Notes: generated by a model not told the origin, from the letters alone. A stretch of 64,000 nt of DNA from Chlorobium sp. (GCF_021740465.1 NZ_JAIOZR010000002.1:1-64000), one strand, 5' to 3'; positions 28,374 to 38,940 are shown, counted from the stretch's first letter. Program-made: numbers and translations.

Positions 28374-29804
28374 CTACAGTTTTGTTGATTGAGATGCCCG
28401 GTCACGACAGAGGGCGTCGGCAACCTCTTCAAGCCTCATACCGCGCGAACCCTTGAAAAGCACAGCATCCCCGGAAGCCACGACTCCGGCAAGCGCCCTG
28501 TAGAGCTCGTCGCGGTTCTCGAAATGACCGCACAGACGCGAACGGTTTTCACCTCCGAACAATCTCGAAAGATTTCCGAAGGTGAAAAGCATATCGATCG
28601 CGCTTTGCTGAATATACCTGCCAGTCTTTTCATGTTCAAGCTCCGCTGATGCTCCGAGTTCCAGCATATCGCCGAGAACAGCTATTTTTCTTCCGGTGCA
28701 CTGCAGTTCTCCAAGCAGATCGAGAGCAAGACGCACTGAATCCGGATTGGCGTTATAGGTATCATTGACGATCATGACCCCGCCAGCCTCCTGAAACTCC
28801 ATCCGCTTCCAACCTGAAGCCGGCTGCAGTTTTTCAAGCCCCTCCTTTATGCTGCCAAGAGAAAGCCCGAAATATCTGCCGACAGCGGCTGCGGCCAGCG
28901 CATTGATGACATTATGCCTTCCGGTCAGCTTCAGGGCGATATTCTCGAAATCAGTACCCGAAAAAAGCCTGAACGAGGCACGCCCGAATGCGTCGAGCGT
29001 GACGTCACGGACATGAGGAATGCTTTCCCCTGACTCCTTCAGACCATACAGGACGGCTCGGGTAAGACCGGCGGCGGAACGCTTCAGCCAGGGATCGTCG
29101 GTATTGATAAAACAGGTGCCTCCGTGCAGGTCGAGGTAGTCGTAGAGCTTTGTCTCGGCAGCGGCAACGCCTGCAAGGTCGTTGAGAAACTCCAGATGTT
29201 CATGACCGATATTGGTCAGGAGACCATGGGTCGGCATGGCGATGGATGCCAGAAGCTCCATCTCCCCCGGATGGTTGATACCCATCTCTACAACGGCCAT
29301 CTCGGTATCGCACTGCATCTGCAGGAGTGTAAGGGGAACGCCGAGGTGGTTGTTCAGGTTGCCGCGGCTCATATGCACCCTGAATCCGGTGCCGAGAACC
29401 GATCCGATCAGTTCCTTGGTGGTGGTTTTTCCATTGCTTCCCCCCACGGCAAAAAGCGGAATCGGAAATGTCCTGCGGTAAGCTGCCGCCATTTGCTGCA
29501 GCCCCGAAGTCGTATCGGAGACAACAAGATACCTGCGCTCGGCCGTACCTGAACCGGACGGACGCGAAGCGAGCCACTCCTCCGAAACAACCGCCCATGA
29601 AGCCCCCCGGGCAAACACTTCGTCTACATAACGATGACCATCGGTACGCTCGCCCCGGAGAGCAACAAAAATCTCCCCTCCCTTCACCTGGCGGGAGTCG
29701 ATGACAACCCGAGGCTCAATAATCCGGTTCGGCTGGTTTTGCGTGCCTTCGGTAACGACCCTGCCGATCCGGCGCAGATCGTCGATACCTATAACTCCTT
29801 TCAT
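28374..29804 (-). CDS. murF: UDP-MurNAc-tripeptide--D-Ala-D-Ala ligase
   Basis: A 476-residue Mur ligase. [14 protein letters not shown] is the P-loop and [15 protein letters not shown] the MurF C-domain motif. It completes the pentapeptide stem. Its ATG overlaps the murE stop by 4 bases. Confidence 0.95.
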   Translation of the reverse strand: MKGVIGIDDLRRIGRVVTEGTQNQPNRIIEPRVVIDSRQVKGGEIFVALRGERTDGHRYVDEVFARGASWAVVSEEWLASRPSGSGTAERRYLVVSDTTSGLQQMAAAYRRTFPIPLFAVGGSNGKTTTKELIGSVLGTGFRVHMSRGNLNNHLGVPLTLLQMQCDTEMAVVEMGINHPGEMELLASIAMPTHGLLTNIGHEHLEFLNDLAGVAAAETKLYDYLDLHGGTCFINTDDPWLKRSAAGLTRAVLYGLKESGESIPHVRDVTLDAFGRASFRLFSGTDFENIALKLTGRHNVINALAAAAVGRYFGLSLGSIKEGLEKLQPASGWKRMEFQEAGGVMIVNDTYNANPDSVRLALDLLGELQCTGRKIAVLGDMLELGASAELEHEKTGRYIQQSAIDMLFTFGNLSRLFGGENRSRLCGHFENRDELYRALAGVVASGDAVLFKGSRGMRLEEVADALCRDRASQSTKL

Positions 29805-31363
29805 AGCTGCTCCTTATGGGTTTTCATGGGAGCGTTGTCCCGAAGGCTCTCACCAAGAACTTCCTGATCGGAAAAAAAATGCTTCGTGCCTGCAATCTCC
29901 TGGTAGGTTTCATGACCTTTGCCGGCGACGAGCAGCACATCCCCCGGATGGAGCAGGGCTGCTGCCGATCTGATGGCTTCATCCCTTCCGGCTATTCGCC
30001 TGTAGCTTTTCCCCCGCATCCCGCTTTCTATCTCATCGAGAATGAGCTCGGGATCTTCATCTCTGGGGTTATCTGAAGTAAGAAAGACAAAGTCGGCATT
30101 TTCAGACGCGATTCGACCCATCTCGGGCCGCTTAAGCCGGTCGCGGTTCCCCCCGCACCCGAACACCACGACAAGACGGGCATCCCGGGCCATGATCTCC
30201 CTTAGGGCGGAAATCGCCTTTTCAAGCGCATCGGGAGTATGTGCGTAATCCACAAATGCACAGCGCATGCCGAAAGGGTCTTCGATACGCTCCATCCGTC
30301 CCGAAACCCTGAACGGCCTCTGGAGTGCAAGGGCAACCGCATCGGGCGCCAATCCCACAGCAGAACCCACGGCGGCGGCTTCGAGCAGGTTCATGACGTT
30401 GTAGCTGCCGGGAAGTTCCGTCCGCACAGTTATGACCGTATCGGGAAAACTGAGCTCCACTTCGGAGGAAGCGACAGTGCCTGCCTTCACCAAAGCCGAA
30501 AACCTTCCGGCACAGGAGAAGGAGCTCTCCTCTTCCGGATGCAGGGTACAGCAGAAGCGCATGCTCTCCGGAACACCCGACGCCATCATTGCGGCGTATG
30601 GATCGTCACGGTTCAGTACCGCAAAACCTTCCGGATCGAGCTGATCGAAGAGGAGTTTTTTTGCAGAGGCATACTCTTCCATGGTATGATGAAAATCCAG
30701 ATGTTCACTGCTCAGATTGGTGAACACAGCTCCCCTGAACCTGAGAGTGTGCACCCTCTGGAGCACAAGAGCATGAGACGAAACCTCCATGACCGCGACA
30801 CGGCAGCCATCCCCGACCATCAAGCGAAAAAGCGCCTGCAACTCATGGGCTTCGGGAGTGGTGCGTTCGAGCGGTATATCTCGCGTTCCTATCCTGCAGA
30901 GTCCGGTACCGATATAGCCTGCAGGAGTGCCGCAGGAGTTGAGCAGTTCCACAATCAGCCGTGCCGTAGTGGTTTTGCCGTTGGTTCCGGTCACACCGAT
31001 AAGCATAAGGTGGTCTGAGGCATGCGCGTAAAATGCACGAGCTGCTTCTGCAAGCGCTCTTCGCGAATCGGTCACCCTGATAAAAAGCACCTCCTCAGGG
31101 ATGTGGTCAGGAATCGTTTCGCAGATAACGGCGATAGCCCCGTTCCGCACTGCCGTATCGATATAACGGTGGCCATCGGAAGTGAACCCCCGGACAGCGA
31201 CAAAGAGTGATCCTGGAACGACATCCCGTGAATCCGAGGTAATTGAAACGGCCGAGACATCCCCGTCCTGATCTCCTGCAAGCTCCCGAAAATCAATTTC
31301 ACGGAGAATCCCGCTCAGAAAAACCGGTTCCTGCGGTTTCGAAAAGTGCGCTCCGTACTTCAT
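29801..31363 (-). CDS. murE: UDP-MurNAc-tripeptide synthetase
   Basis: A 520-residue Mur ligase that adds the third residue, probably meso-diaminopimelate: the TSDNPRDEDP motif near residue 425 contains the DNPR sequence that marks Dap-adding enzymes. GVTGTNGKTTTARLI is the P-loop and FVDYAHTPDALEKA the C-domain motif. It overlaps ftsI by 4 bases. Confidence 0.95.
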   Translation of the reverse strand: MKYGAHFSKPQEPVFLSGILREIDFRELAGDQDGDVSAVSITSDSRDVVPGSLFVAVRGFTSDGHRYIDTAVRNGAIAVICETIPDHIPEEVLFIRVTDSRRALAEAARAFYAHASDHLMLIGVTGTNGKTTTARLIVELLNSCGTPAGYIGTGLCRIGTRDIPLERTTPEAHELQALFRLMVGDGCRVAVMEVSSHALVLQRVHTLRFRGAVFTNLSSEHLDFHHTMEEYASAKKLLFDQLDPEGFAVLNRDDPYAAMMASGVPESMRFCCTLHPEEESSFSCAGRFSALVKAGTVASSEVELSFPDTVITVRTELPGSYNVMNLLEAAAVGSAVGLAPDAVALALQRPFRVSGRMERIEDPFGMRCAFVDYAHTPDALEKAISALREIMARDARLVVVFGCGGNRDRLKRPEMGRIASENADFVFLTSDNPRDEDPELILDEIESGMRGKSYRRIAGRDEAIRSAAALLHPGDVLLVAGKGHETYQEIAGTKHFFSDQEVLGESLRDNAPMKTHKEQL

Positions 31364-33381
31364 AACAACGAGCGCTTCCGTGTAGTGGACGAGAGTTTCA
31401 CCCTGATGATCCTTGATTTTTCAACTTTCGAGCCGGTTGCGACATTCTGTGCTTTCACCACTCCGTCAAAAACACCATTCGAGTCCATTTTCAGCCCGAG
31501 CCATTTCAGGAGGCGCTCGGCATCACGCGGCTTCATCCCTTTAAGTTCCGGAACCACCACCGTTGTCGTGGAGTCGAGCACACCCTGCTCGGGAGATCGG
31601 AACGCAAGGTTTTTCTGCAGCTCTTCTGAACAGGCAAGAATTCTTGACGAGATTCTGGAAAAAACAGGCGCAGCTACGGTTGCCGCATAATAGGCCGTAC
31701 GGGGCTCTTCGACAAGCACAATAAGCGCATATCGGGGAGACTCTGCCGGAAAATACCCGACAAAAGATGATACATAGACCGGATTGGCATAGGACCCTCC
31801 CGATGCGCGTCTTGCCGTTCCGGTCTTGCCGGCAACACTCATACCGGGAATTGCTGCACTCCTGGCGGTTCCGCTGTCAACAACCGCCTTGAAATACTCT
31901 GTGCCCAGATACCTTGCCGTTTCGGAAGAAACCACTTTTCTCACCTCCTCGGGCCGGTTCTCCTTGAGCGTTCGCCCTTCGGCATCGACAACCCGGCGAA
32001 TGATACATGGCTTCATAAGCACGCCGTCATTGGCAACGGCCGCGTAGGCCTGCAGAATCTGCAACGGGGTCACCATAACCTGGTAACCGTAGCCCATCCA
32101 AGGAAGCGTGGTCCGATCCCAGTTTTTCAGCGCCCTGACCCTTCCGGACGACTCACCGAGCAAACCTACACCGGTCTTCGAACCGAAGCCAAAACTCTTC
32201 GTATAGGAATAAAATTTCTCACGGCCGGTTTCCATGGCCGTTTTTGCCGCCACAACGTTGCTTGAATGCATGATGGCTTCACGGAAAGAGATATTACCGT
32301 ACGGCTCATGGTCCCTGATTCTGAGCCCGAAAAGCGGCAGCACTCCGTTGTTGGCGAAAACCCTGTCCCCGGCCTTCCTGTTGAGAACTTCGGTCGCCGT
32401 TGCGGCCATTACGATCTTGAATGTCGATCCAGGTTCGAAACTGTCCGTAACGGCACGGTTGCGTGAGCGCGCCGGCGACCAGGTAACCCTGCGGTTGAGA
32501 TCGAATGTCGGGTTGTTAGCCATGGCAAGAATCTCTCCTGTCCGCACATCCATGACGATTCCCGTCGCGGCATTCGCCTGAAAAGTTCCAACCGCTGCCG
32601 AAAGCTCGTCCTCGACGATGCTCTGGATATCGGCGTCCAGCGTCAGCTGGACCGTATGGCCTTTTCTGGGATCCTGCTGCAGGACGTCCGGCGCAGGATA
32701 ACGCTTTCCTGTAGCCGAGCGCTGAAACACTCTCGAACCGTCACGACCTTTCAGATCGCGCTCGAACTGCAGTTCAAGACCGCTGATTCCGTTATTTTTG
32801 CTGTCGGTTACTCCGATAACCTGAGCGGCAACGTTGAGATAGTAGCGCTGCTGCTCGCGATCGAACCACACCCCGGGAATTTTTTTCTGCATGAGCGGCA
32901 GAGCCTGTACGGCCGGAATCTTGCGGCCAAGCACGGCAAGCCGTTTTCCCCTCCCGAGTTTTTTGAGATACTCCCGGCGACTCTTTCCAAGATGACGGGA
33001 AAAGAGTGACGCTATTTCGTACGAATTATCGAAGGTCTTCTGTTTTCGTGTTTTGCTATCGTTGACCGGCTTGCCCTTTTCATCAAAAAGTGGCGTATTC
33101 CTGACAATTTCCGGATCGGCATAAAAAGAGATCGTTTCGACCGTTTCGGCGAGCATCCTCCCGTGGCGGTCAAGAATGACCCCCCGCTGCGCCTTTTCCG
33201 TCACAAGCCGGACATACTGCTTTTCCGCCTTTTCCTTGTATTTCCGGACATTGACTATCTGGATATTCAGCAGCATGGCAATAATGCATGCAAAAAATAC
33301 AAGGAAAAACAGCACCACCAGTCCGAGACGCTTTCCGAAATCGGAATCCGAAGGCTTTTCCGGAATATCACATCCACTCAT
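31360..33381 (-). CDS. ftsI: Septal peptidoglycan transpeptidase FtsI/PBP3 with PASTA domain
   Basis: A 673-residue class B penicillin-binding protein. One N-terminal membrane helix (LGLVVLFFLVFFACIIAMLL) precedes a pedestal domain. The transpeptidase has SxxK at Ser319-Lys322 in EPGSTFK, SxN in MHSSNVV, and KTG in AGKTGTARR. A single PASTA domain (VVVPELKGMKPRDAERLLKWLGL) follows near residues 608-665. It crosslinks septal wall with FtsW. PASTA is common on SpoVD-type enzymes and less so on proteobacterial FtsI. Confidence 0.95.
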   Translation of the reverse strand: MSGCDIPEKPSDSDFGKRLGLVVLFFLVFFACIIAMLLNIQIVNVRKYKEKAEKQYVRLVTEKAQRGVILDRHGRMLAETVETISFYADPEIVRNTPLFDEKGKPVNDSKTRKQKTFDNSYEIASLFSRHLGKSRREYLKKLGRGKRLAVLGRKIPAVQALPLMQKKIPGVWFDREQQRYYLNVAAQVIGVTDSKNNGISGLELQFERDLKGRDGSRVFQRSATGKRYPAPDVLQQDPRKGHTVQLTLDADIQSIVEDELSAAVGTFQANAATGIVMDVRTGEILAMANNPTFDLNRRVTWSPARSRNRAVTDSFEPGSTFKIVMAATATEVLNRKAGDRVFANNGVLPLFGLRIRDHEPYGNISFREAIMHSSNVVAAKTAMETGREKFYSYTKSFGFGSKTGVGLLGESSGRVRALKNWDRTTLPWMGYGYQVMVTPLQILQAYAAVANDGVLMKPCIIRRVVDAEGRTLKENRPEEVRKVVSSETARYLGTEYFKAVVDSGTARSAAIPGMSVAGKTGTARRASGGSYANPVYVSSFVGYFPAESPRYALIVLVEEPRTAYYAATVAAPVFSRISSRILACSEELQKNLAFRSPEQGVLDSTTTVVVPELKGMKPRDAERLLKWLGLKMDSNGVFDGVVKAQNVATGSKVEKSRIIRVKLSSTTRKRSLL

Positions 33382-33413
33382 CGCTCTGCATTGGTCATTG
33401 CTTGATCAGTAGG

Positions 33414-33908
33414 TTACGGAACAATTTCAATCGCAGGCACGCTCGATGCCTGGAGACCCAGACGCTCGGCGAGCAGGGCAATATTATGGATCCCCTGCAG
33501 TTCGTTCACCTTGAGTTCCTGGGAGGTAATAACGCTCGAACTCATTGCTATGCGCTCCCTGAGGGTTTCATTTGCAAGGGCAAGTTTTTTAATCGCAATA
33601 GTGTTGTAAGTCTGAAAAAGAAGAATCCCTGTAACCGGCAGAAGGTACAAAAAAGTCCTTAAACGCAGGAGATCCGAAAACCTGAATTCAAAGGCCCTGG
33701 CAAACAGATCGCGGAAATTTTCTCCCCCCCGCCCCGGAGAAACCGGCTCACTCTCCGAAAACGGGCCGTCCCCGCTCTCCGCAAACAGGTTTTTCTTCGC
33801 GCCAGTGCCATCCAGGCCACTCTCCGCTTCTCCGGCAGAGCCTGTATTTATGGCGCCGAACGGCTCCCGCTCGGGAACACTCATGCGGTTTTCACTCTGC
33901 AGGCTCAC
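33414..33908 (-). CDS. ftsL: FtsL-like division protein
   Basis: A protein of about 164 residues: a polar, low-complexity N-terminus, one membrane helix (FLYLLPVTGILLFQTYNTIAI near residue 100) and a short coiled coil, ending AERLGLQASSVPAIEIV. The topology and the place between rsmH and ftsI match FtsL. The start is probably GTG at 33908, because AAGGAG at 33915-33920 sits 6 nt upstream; an in-frame ATG at 33923 would overlap rsmH by 14 bases. The N-terminal tail of about 75 residues is longer than in the E. coli protein. Confidence 0.75.
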   Translation of the reverse strand: MSLQSENRMSVPEREPFGAINTGSAGEAESGLDGTGAKKNLFAESGDGPFSESEPVSPGRGGENFRDLFARAFEFRFSDLLRLRTFLYLLPVTGILLFQTYNTIAIKKLALANETLRERIAMSSSVITSQELKVNELQGIHNIALLAERLGLQASSVPAIEIVP

Positions 33909-33909
33909 A

Positions 33910-34884
33910 TCACTCTCCTTCATCAAGTTTTTCAAGAACACGAAGCCTGGCGCTTCTCGCTCTCGGGTTCAATGACACTTCCCGCTCTCCAGCAGAAACA
34001 GCCTTTCGGGTTACCACCCTGTACCCTGCCTTTACGAGAGGCTCTCTGAGTCCCACCCCTTTGGGGCCCCAGTCGCTGCGGGATTTATCCGCGAAAAAAG
34101 CCTTGACCATCCGGTCTTCAAGCGAATGATAACTGATCACTGCAAGCCGACCCTCGGGGCATAAAAGGGAAACAGCCTCATTCAGTGCCAGCCTGAGCAC
34201 CTCGAGCTCATGGTTCACCTCGATTCTCAAGGCCTGAAAAACACGGGAAAGGGTTTTAATGGCCCGATCCGGACGGCGCTCACCCTTCCTGATGATACCC
34301 GCCAGCTCTTCAGTCCGGGAAAGCGGTCCGTGCTTCTCCCGATAATCGAGAATATCACGCGCAATGCTTCTGCTTCGGGGCTCCTCCCCATAACGAAAAA
34401 ACAGCGAGGCAAGCTCTCTCTGGCTCATGGCATTGACAACATCGGCAGCACTTGTCGAGGAACCGGAATCCATACGCATATCGAGAGGGCCGTGGTGGCT
34501 ATAGCTGAAACCTCTTTCGGGTGTATCGATCTGGGCAGATGAAACGCCCAGATCGAGCAGAATGCCCACCGCCGACGCTTCAATGCTCCTTTGGCCGCAG
34601 ACCCTGCCGACAATTTCCGCTATCTGGCTGAAGTTGCCTTTCACCTCCACGACCCCCTCCCCGAAAGGGTTAAGCTTTTCTCTTGCAGCCGTAAGCGCAC
34701 ATTCATCCTGGTCAATACCGATAAGCAGCGAGCTGGCGCCATAACCCTTCCGCTGCAGCTCCTTGAGAATGGCAAGCGAATGACCGCCGCCCCCCAGGGT
34801 ACCGTCAACATAAAGCCCCGGCATCCTCACCAGAAGCTCTTGAATTTCGGCGACAAGCACCGGCTCATGATAACCCCTCGTCAT
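33910..34884 (-). CDS. rsmH: 16S rRNA (cytosine(1402)-N4)-methyltransferase
   Basis: A 324-residue SAM methyltransferase. YHEPVLVAEI at the start, DGTLGGGGHSLAIL (SAM loop), LLDLGVSSAQID and YHSLEDRMVKAFF are RsmH motifs. The ATG at 34884 is preceded in frame by a GTG at 34887, an alternative start. It lies 8 bases after mraZ, as in most dcw clusters. Confidence 0.96.
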   Translation of the reverse strand: MTRGYHEPVLVAEIQELLVRMPGLYVDGTLGGGGHSLAILKELQRKGYGASSLLIGIDQDECALTAAREKLNPFGEGVVEVKGNFSQIAEIVGRVCGQRSIEASAVGILLDLGVSSAQIDTPERGFSYSHHGPLDMRMDSGSSTSAADVVNAMSQRELASLFFRYGEEPRSRSIARDILDYREKHGPLSRTEELAGIIRKGERRPDRAIKTLSRVFQALRIEVNHELEVLRLALNEAVSLLCPEGRLAVISYHSLEDRMVKAFFADKSRSDWGPKGVGLREPLVKAGYRVVTRKAVSAGEREVSLNPRARSARLRVLEKLDEGE

Positions 34885-34892
34885 CACCGCGC

Positions 34893-35390
34893 TTAAAAAA
34901 ATCTGCCGGCAAGCGAGGAAAATCTTCCCGCATGTTCACGAAGCAGCGCATCGAGTCGGCCGGGCTCCCATATAACCATTTTTGAATCAGCTCCTATAAT
35001 AACAACATCCTTTGTGATGCCTGCATGGTCGAGAAACTCCCGCGAAAGGGAGATCCGTCCCTGACGGTCAAGTGAAACAACATCGAGGCTTTCGTAGATC
35101 AGGGTCTTCAGAAGCCGCTCGTCAGGATTGAAATCTGAAAGTCCGGCAAGCGCATGCTTCATCTTCTGCCACACATCCGGCTCGTACAGCTCAAGAGAAC
35201 CGTCTGGCGCTTTCATGAGATATAGGTATATTCCGGCAGTTCCGGATGCCGGATTTACCGGAGAAAAAACCGGCACACCGCCTGAAATGACCGCGTTTCC
35301 GGAAAAAAGATCTCTGCGGAACCTGGCCGGAATCATCAGCCGTCCCTTCTCATCAAGGGCATGCAGTTCCTTGCCGATAAATCCAGCCAT
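34893..35390 (-). CDS. mraZ: MraZ transcriptional regulator of the dcw cluster
   Basis: A 165-residue protein with two AbrB-like SpoVT halves, each marked by the DxKGRxxxPxxxR pattern: DEKGRLMIPARFRRD near residue 13 and DRQGRISLSREFLD near residue 117. MraZ represses its own operon by binding spaced direct repeats, and such repeats occur upstream. It is slightly longer than the usual 143-152 residues because of a Pro/Gly-rich insertion near residues 35-50. Confidence 0.95.
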   Translation of the reverse strand: MAGFIGKELHALDEKGRLMIPARFRRDLFSGNAVISGGVPVFSPVNPASGTAGIYLYLMKAPDGSLELYEPDVWQKMKHALAGLSDFNPDERLLKTLIYESLDVVSLDRQGRISLSREFLDHAGITKDVVIIGADSKMVIWEPGRLDALLREHAGRFSSLAGRFF

Positions 35391-35499
35391 GATAGGGGTA
35401 TCTACTGAACAGGTTATGCAGATTCAGGTGCCCGGAACCGGTACCGATCTTCCCGGAACCCTCTGAAATAGTGAAGAACGCGCAGAGCGGGGAAAAAGC

Positions 35500-35524
35500 T
35501 CCCACTTTTTACCATTTTTCACCA
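35500..35524 (-). promoter_or_regulatory. MraZ operator (three spaced direct repeats)
   Basis: On the minus strand, three 5-nt repeats TGGTG, TGGTA and TGGGA (35520-35524, 35510-35514, 35500-35504) are separated by exact 5-nt A-rich spacers. This is the arrangement of the known MraZ boxes of E. coli. They lie about 110 bases upstream of the mraZ ATG, where the operon promoter is expected, so MraZ autoregulation is the natural reading. Confidence 0.75.
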
Positions 35525-35633
35525 CATAAAAATGTATGAAAAAGGTTACACTAAAAAAATATTTATCTCTTTTACACTGCACGGCAAATCCTCTGCCCGT
35601 AAAGGGTTCTGAGCATCACCGTACCTCGGTTTC

Positions 35634-36125
35634 ATGAATATCCCCGAAATAGTAATCGACGGCTATAACCTGCTGCACAAACTGTTCCCTTCGCCCGGAA
35701 AAACGAGCCTTGAAAATCTTCGAGGCAGGATGGAATCGTTGCTGCTGGAGTATCAGCGAAACCGGAAATGCCACATGAGCATTGTCTATGACGGCGGCGG
35801 ATTGCGCGAATCGGCTGCCGGCGGCTCTCTGTGCGTCATCTATACCGCCTCGTCAAAAAGCGCTGACGAGTGGATCATTGATTACGTAAAATCATTGAAC
35901 ACAAAAAGAAAAATGGTTACTATTGTAAGTTCAGACCATGAAGTATGCCTTTACGGAAAAGCCTATGGCGCTAAAATCCTCTCATCTGAGGAGTTTGCCG
36001 TCTTGCTTGAAAACAGAAGGAAACCCGGAACGGGTGTCCGTCCTGTAACTGACCGGAAGTACGGCACAGGGTTTCTCGAATCCAGCGAGGTGGCGGCATG
36101 GAAGCGCCTGTTCGAAGGCGACTGA
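35634..36125 (+). CDS. NYN/YacP-like PIN-fold nuclease domain protein
   Basis: A 163-residue protein beginning MNIPEIVIDGYNLLH, with acidic residues in IDGYN, IVYDGGG, SADEWIIDYV and VSSDHEV typical of the YacP/NYN family of predicted ribonucleases (related to Rae1). It is divergent from mraZ and is the first gene of a plus-strand run. The substrate is unknown. Confidence 0.85.
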   Translation: MNIPEIVIDGYNLLHKLFPSPGKTSLENLRGRMESLLLEYQRNRKCHMSIVYDGGGLRESAAGGSLCVIYTASSKSADEWIIDYVKSLNTKRKMVTIVSSDHEVCLYGKAYGAKILSSEEFAVLLENRRKPGTGVRPVTDRKYGTGFLESSEVAAWKRLFEGD

Positions 36126-36211
36126 CCCTGAATCCGGCACCGGCATCTGCGTCATATGACAGATGTCGGGATAACGCTTTCATACTACCATACAAACCGT
36201 ACCCTATCATA

Positions 36212-36535
36212 ATGTCCGAACGTACTCTCAACAACACCGGCAATTGGCGGGAACTCGAAGAATGGAGAAAAAAAATTGACGGCATAGACCGCCAGCTTGC
36301 CTCACTCCTGTGCGAAAGACTGCACTGCGCCAGAAACATAAGCATTCTTAAAGCAAGAATCGGAGAAGAGGTGCTGCAGCCAGAGCGCGAAAAAGAGGTG
36401 CTCAGCAACGTAATCAGCCAGGCGGACTCGCTTCAGAAAGTCAATGCCATGGAAAGAATCTACCGATGCATCCTCGAAGAGTCCAGGCTGTTTCAGCATG
36501 AACAGAACAGCTCCACTCAGGAAGCTGGACACTGA
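36212..36535 (+). CDS. Chorismate mutase, AroQ class
   Basis: A 107-residue all-helical protein. WRKKIDGIDRQLASLLCERLHCARNISILKARIG contains the Arg, Lys, Asp and Arg positions of the AroQ active site, and REKEVLSNVI is in the third helix. It converts chorismate to prephenate for Phe and Tyr. The ATG at 36212 gives a normal length; an upstream in-frame ATG at 36098 would overlap the NYN gene. No clear ribosome binding site is visible. Confidence 0.88.
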   Translation: MSERTLNNTGNWRELEEWRKKIDGIDRQLASLLCERLHCARNISILKARIGEEVLQPEREKEVLSNVISQADSLQKVNAMERIYRCILEESRLFQHEQNSSTQEAGH

Positions 36536-36552
36536 ACCCGGCTGATGAACTC

Positions 36553-37560
36553 ATGGCACCAATCTATTCCTGTCTCCGTAAAATCCTGTCTGCCCTCATG
36601 ATCCTTGCTGCGGCAGCGTTGGGCGGCATACTTTTCATTCCGGGGCTCAATACCGCGGAAAAAAGTACCGGCCTGACGGTACACAAGGGAATGGGTTTCA
36701 TGGAGATCGTCGGTGAAATGAAGCGCAGCGGCACCGTGAAAAACCGCTGGCAGACCATCCTCGCAGGGAGAATTATCCCCGGATTTCACAATATCAGGCC
36801 TGGACGCTACACCGTACCGCCGGGCATGTCGAATTTCAGTCTGCTCTACTATCTGCGTATCCATCCCCAGGATGAAGTGCAGATCACCATTCCCGAAGGC
36901 CTTGAACAAAGGGAAATCGCCCGCCTCTTCTCATCGAAACTCGACATGGATTCATCCTCCTTCATGGCTGCCGTAAAAGCGCGCACCTTTCTCGACAGGA
37001 ATGGCATAAAAGGCAGCAACGCCGAAGGATACCTTTTTCCCGGAACCTATCATTTCGCATGGGCGGACACCCCTGAAAAGGCAGCGGAATTTCTCGTCAG
37101 ACAATTCAGATCGTTCTATAACGACAGTCTGAAAGCCGTTGCGGCTTCCAGAGGACTCGGCGAAACCTCCCTGTTGACTCTGGCCTCGATCGTCGAGGCC
37201 GAAACGCCTCTCGACAGCGAAAAACCCCTGGTTGCCAGCGTTTATCTGAACCGACTGAAAAAAAACATGCGACTCCAGGCAGACCCGACCGTACAATATG
37301 CGCTCGGAGAAGAGGCCCGGCTGCTCTACTACAAGGATCTTTCGGTAGATTCCCCCTATAACACCTACCGCCACGCAGGCCTGCCCCCGGGACCGATCTG
37401 CAATCCCGGCTCCGCGTCCATTCTGGCAGTACTCAACCCTGCCGATACCCCTTATCTCTACTTCGTGGCAACGGGCAGGGGTGGACATTATTTTGCCGAA
37501 ACACTTGACGGACACACGGAAAATATCCGGAAATACCATGCCGTGCGCAACAGCAGATAG
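36553..37560 (+). CDS. mltG: Endolytic murein transglycosylase MltG (YceG-like)
   Basis: A 335-residue protein with an N-terminal membrane anchor (ILSALMILAAAALGGILFIPG), a LysM-like middle part and the YceG catalytic domain. LASIVEAETPLDSEKPLVASVYLNRL contains the catalytic glutamate, followed by LQADPTVQYALG and PYNTYRHAGLPPGPI. It cleaves nascent glycan strands and sets their length. It starts 17 bases after the chorismate mutase stop. Confidence 0.95.
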   Translation: MAPIYSCLRKILSALMILAAAALGGILFIPGLNTAEKSTGLTVHKGMGFMEIVGEMKRSGTVKNRWQTILAGRIIPGFHNIRPGRYTVPPGMSNFSLLYYLRIHPQDEVQITIPEGLEQREIARLFSSKLDMDSSSFMAAVKARTFLDRNGIKGSNAEGYLFPGTYHFAWADTPEKAAEFLVRQFRSFYNDSLKAVAASRGLGETSLLTLASIVEAETPLDSEKPLVASVYLNRLKKNMRLQADPTVQYALGEEARLLYYKDLSVDSPYNTYRHAGLPPGPICNPGSASILAVLNPADTPYLYFVATGRGGHYFAETLDGHTENIRKYHAVRNSR

Positions 37561-37661
37561 GCGCCGAAGGGTGTGTTCGTGCGATCCTGTTGCACGGAAA
37601 GAAATAAATTATATTGTATTCTGAGAGCATAGTGTTTTTCATAACCAACCTTTCAAAAACA

Positions 37662-38855
37662 ATGCAGAAAAAGACCTTGTCCGACATAGCGATCCAGGGT
37701 AAACGGGTGTTGATGCGTGTCGACTTCAATGTTCCCCTCGACGAAGACAAAAACATTACCGACGACAAGAGAATTGTTGAAGCACTTCCCTCGATCAGAA
37801 AGGTCCTCGACAATGGCGGACGCCTTATCCTCATGTCGCACCTTGGACGGCCGAAAGGAAAACCAAATCCGGATTTCTCTCTTGCCCCTGCAGCGGCAAG
37901 ACTTTCCCGCCTGCTTGAATGTCCTGTAGCGATGGCCGGAGACTGCATCGGCACAGAAGTCATGCAGGAGGTGCTCGCCCTGCAGGATGGTGAAGTGATC
38001 ATGCTCGAAAACCTGCGCTTCCACCCTGAAGAGGAGGCGAACGATCCCGATTTCGCCCGCGAGCTGGCATCTCTTGGAGAAATTTACGTGAACGACGCCT
38101 TCGGAACAGCACACCGCGCCCATGCGTCAACCGAAGGCATCACCCGGTATGTCCAGACAGCCGTAGCGGGATTCCTTATAGAAAAAGAGCTGAAATATCT
38201 CGGCAAAGCCCTTCAGGAGCCCGAACGGCCTTTTGTGGCTATTCTGGGAGGATCGAAAATATCCGGCAAAATCGATGTTCTGGAAAATCTCTTCAACAAG
38301 GTCGATACCGTCCTTATCGGCGGCGCCATGATCTTCACCTTTTTCAAGGCACAGGGGCTCGACACCGGAAACTCGCTGGTCGAAGACAACAAGCTTGAAC
38401 TGGCCCTCAGCCTGATCAATCAGGCCAAAGAGAAAAACATCAAGCTGCTGCTTCCCCTGGATGTCATCGTGGCTCCGGAGATTTCCGCCGATGCCGACAG
38501 CCATCCGGTATCGGTCGATGCCATTCCAGAGGGAATGATCGGTGTGGATATCGGCCCGGAAACAAGAGCGGCTTTCAGCCGTGAAATTCTCGGAGCACGC
38601 ACGGTGCTCTGGAACGGCCCGATGGGGGTATTCGAGATCGACCGGTTCGCCGAAGGAACCTTCGCCATTGCCGAGGCCATGTCGCAGGCCACCGCCTCCG
38701 GAGCGACCACGATCATTGGAGGCGGTGATTCCGCGGCCGCAGTTTCAAAAGCCGGGCTTTCGGATCTTATGACCCATATCTCCACCGGAGGAGGGGCAAG
38801 TCTGGAGTTTCTTGAAGGAAAGGAGCTTCCCGGAATCGCCGCGCTGAACGATTAG
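37662..38855 (+). CDS. pgk: Phosphoglycerate kinase
   Basis: A 397-residue glycolytic and gluconeogenic enzyme that interconverts 1,3-bisphosphoglycerate and 3-phosphoglycerate. [53 protein letters not shown] and [10 protein letters not shown] are all conserved PGK motifs. The ATG at 37662 starts MQKKTLSDI and gives the standard length. TTGCAC near 37590 and TATATT downstream may be promoter elements. Confidence 0.97.
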   Translation: MQKKTLSDIAIQGKRVLMRVDFNVPLDEDKNITDDKRIVEALPSIRKVLDNGGRLILMSHLGRPKGKPNPDFSLAPAAARLSRLLECPVAMAGDCIGTEVMQEVLALQDGEVIMLENLRFHPEEEANDPDFARELASLGEIYVNDAFGTAHRAHASTEGITRYVQTAVAGFLIEKELKYLGKALQEPERPFVAILGGSKISGKIDVLENLFNKVDTVLIGGAMIFTFFKAQGLDTGNSLVEDNKLELALSLINQAKEKNIKLLLPLDVIVAPEISADADSHPVSVDAIPEGMIGVDIGPETRAAFSREILGARTVLWNGPMGVFEIDRFAEGTFAIAEAMSQATASGATTIIGGGDSAAAVSKAGLSDLMTHISTGGGASLEFLEGKELPGIAALND

Positions 38856-38940
38856 CCTCCGGTACCCATTACATCACGATAACATATGCCAGTATCTGAC
38901 TGAACGAAAGAGAACCGGACCGGAAGTAGAATCGAATGCC

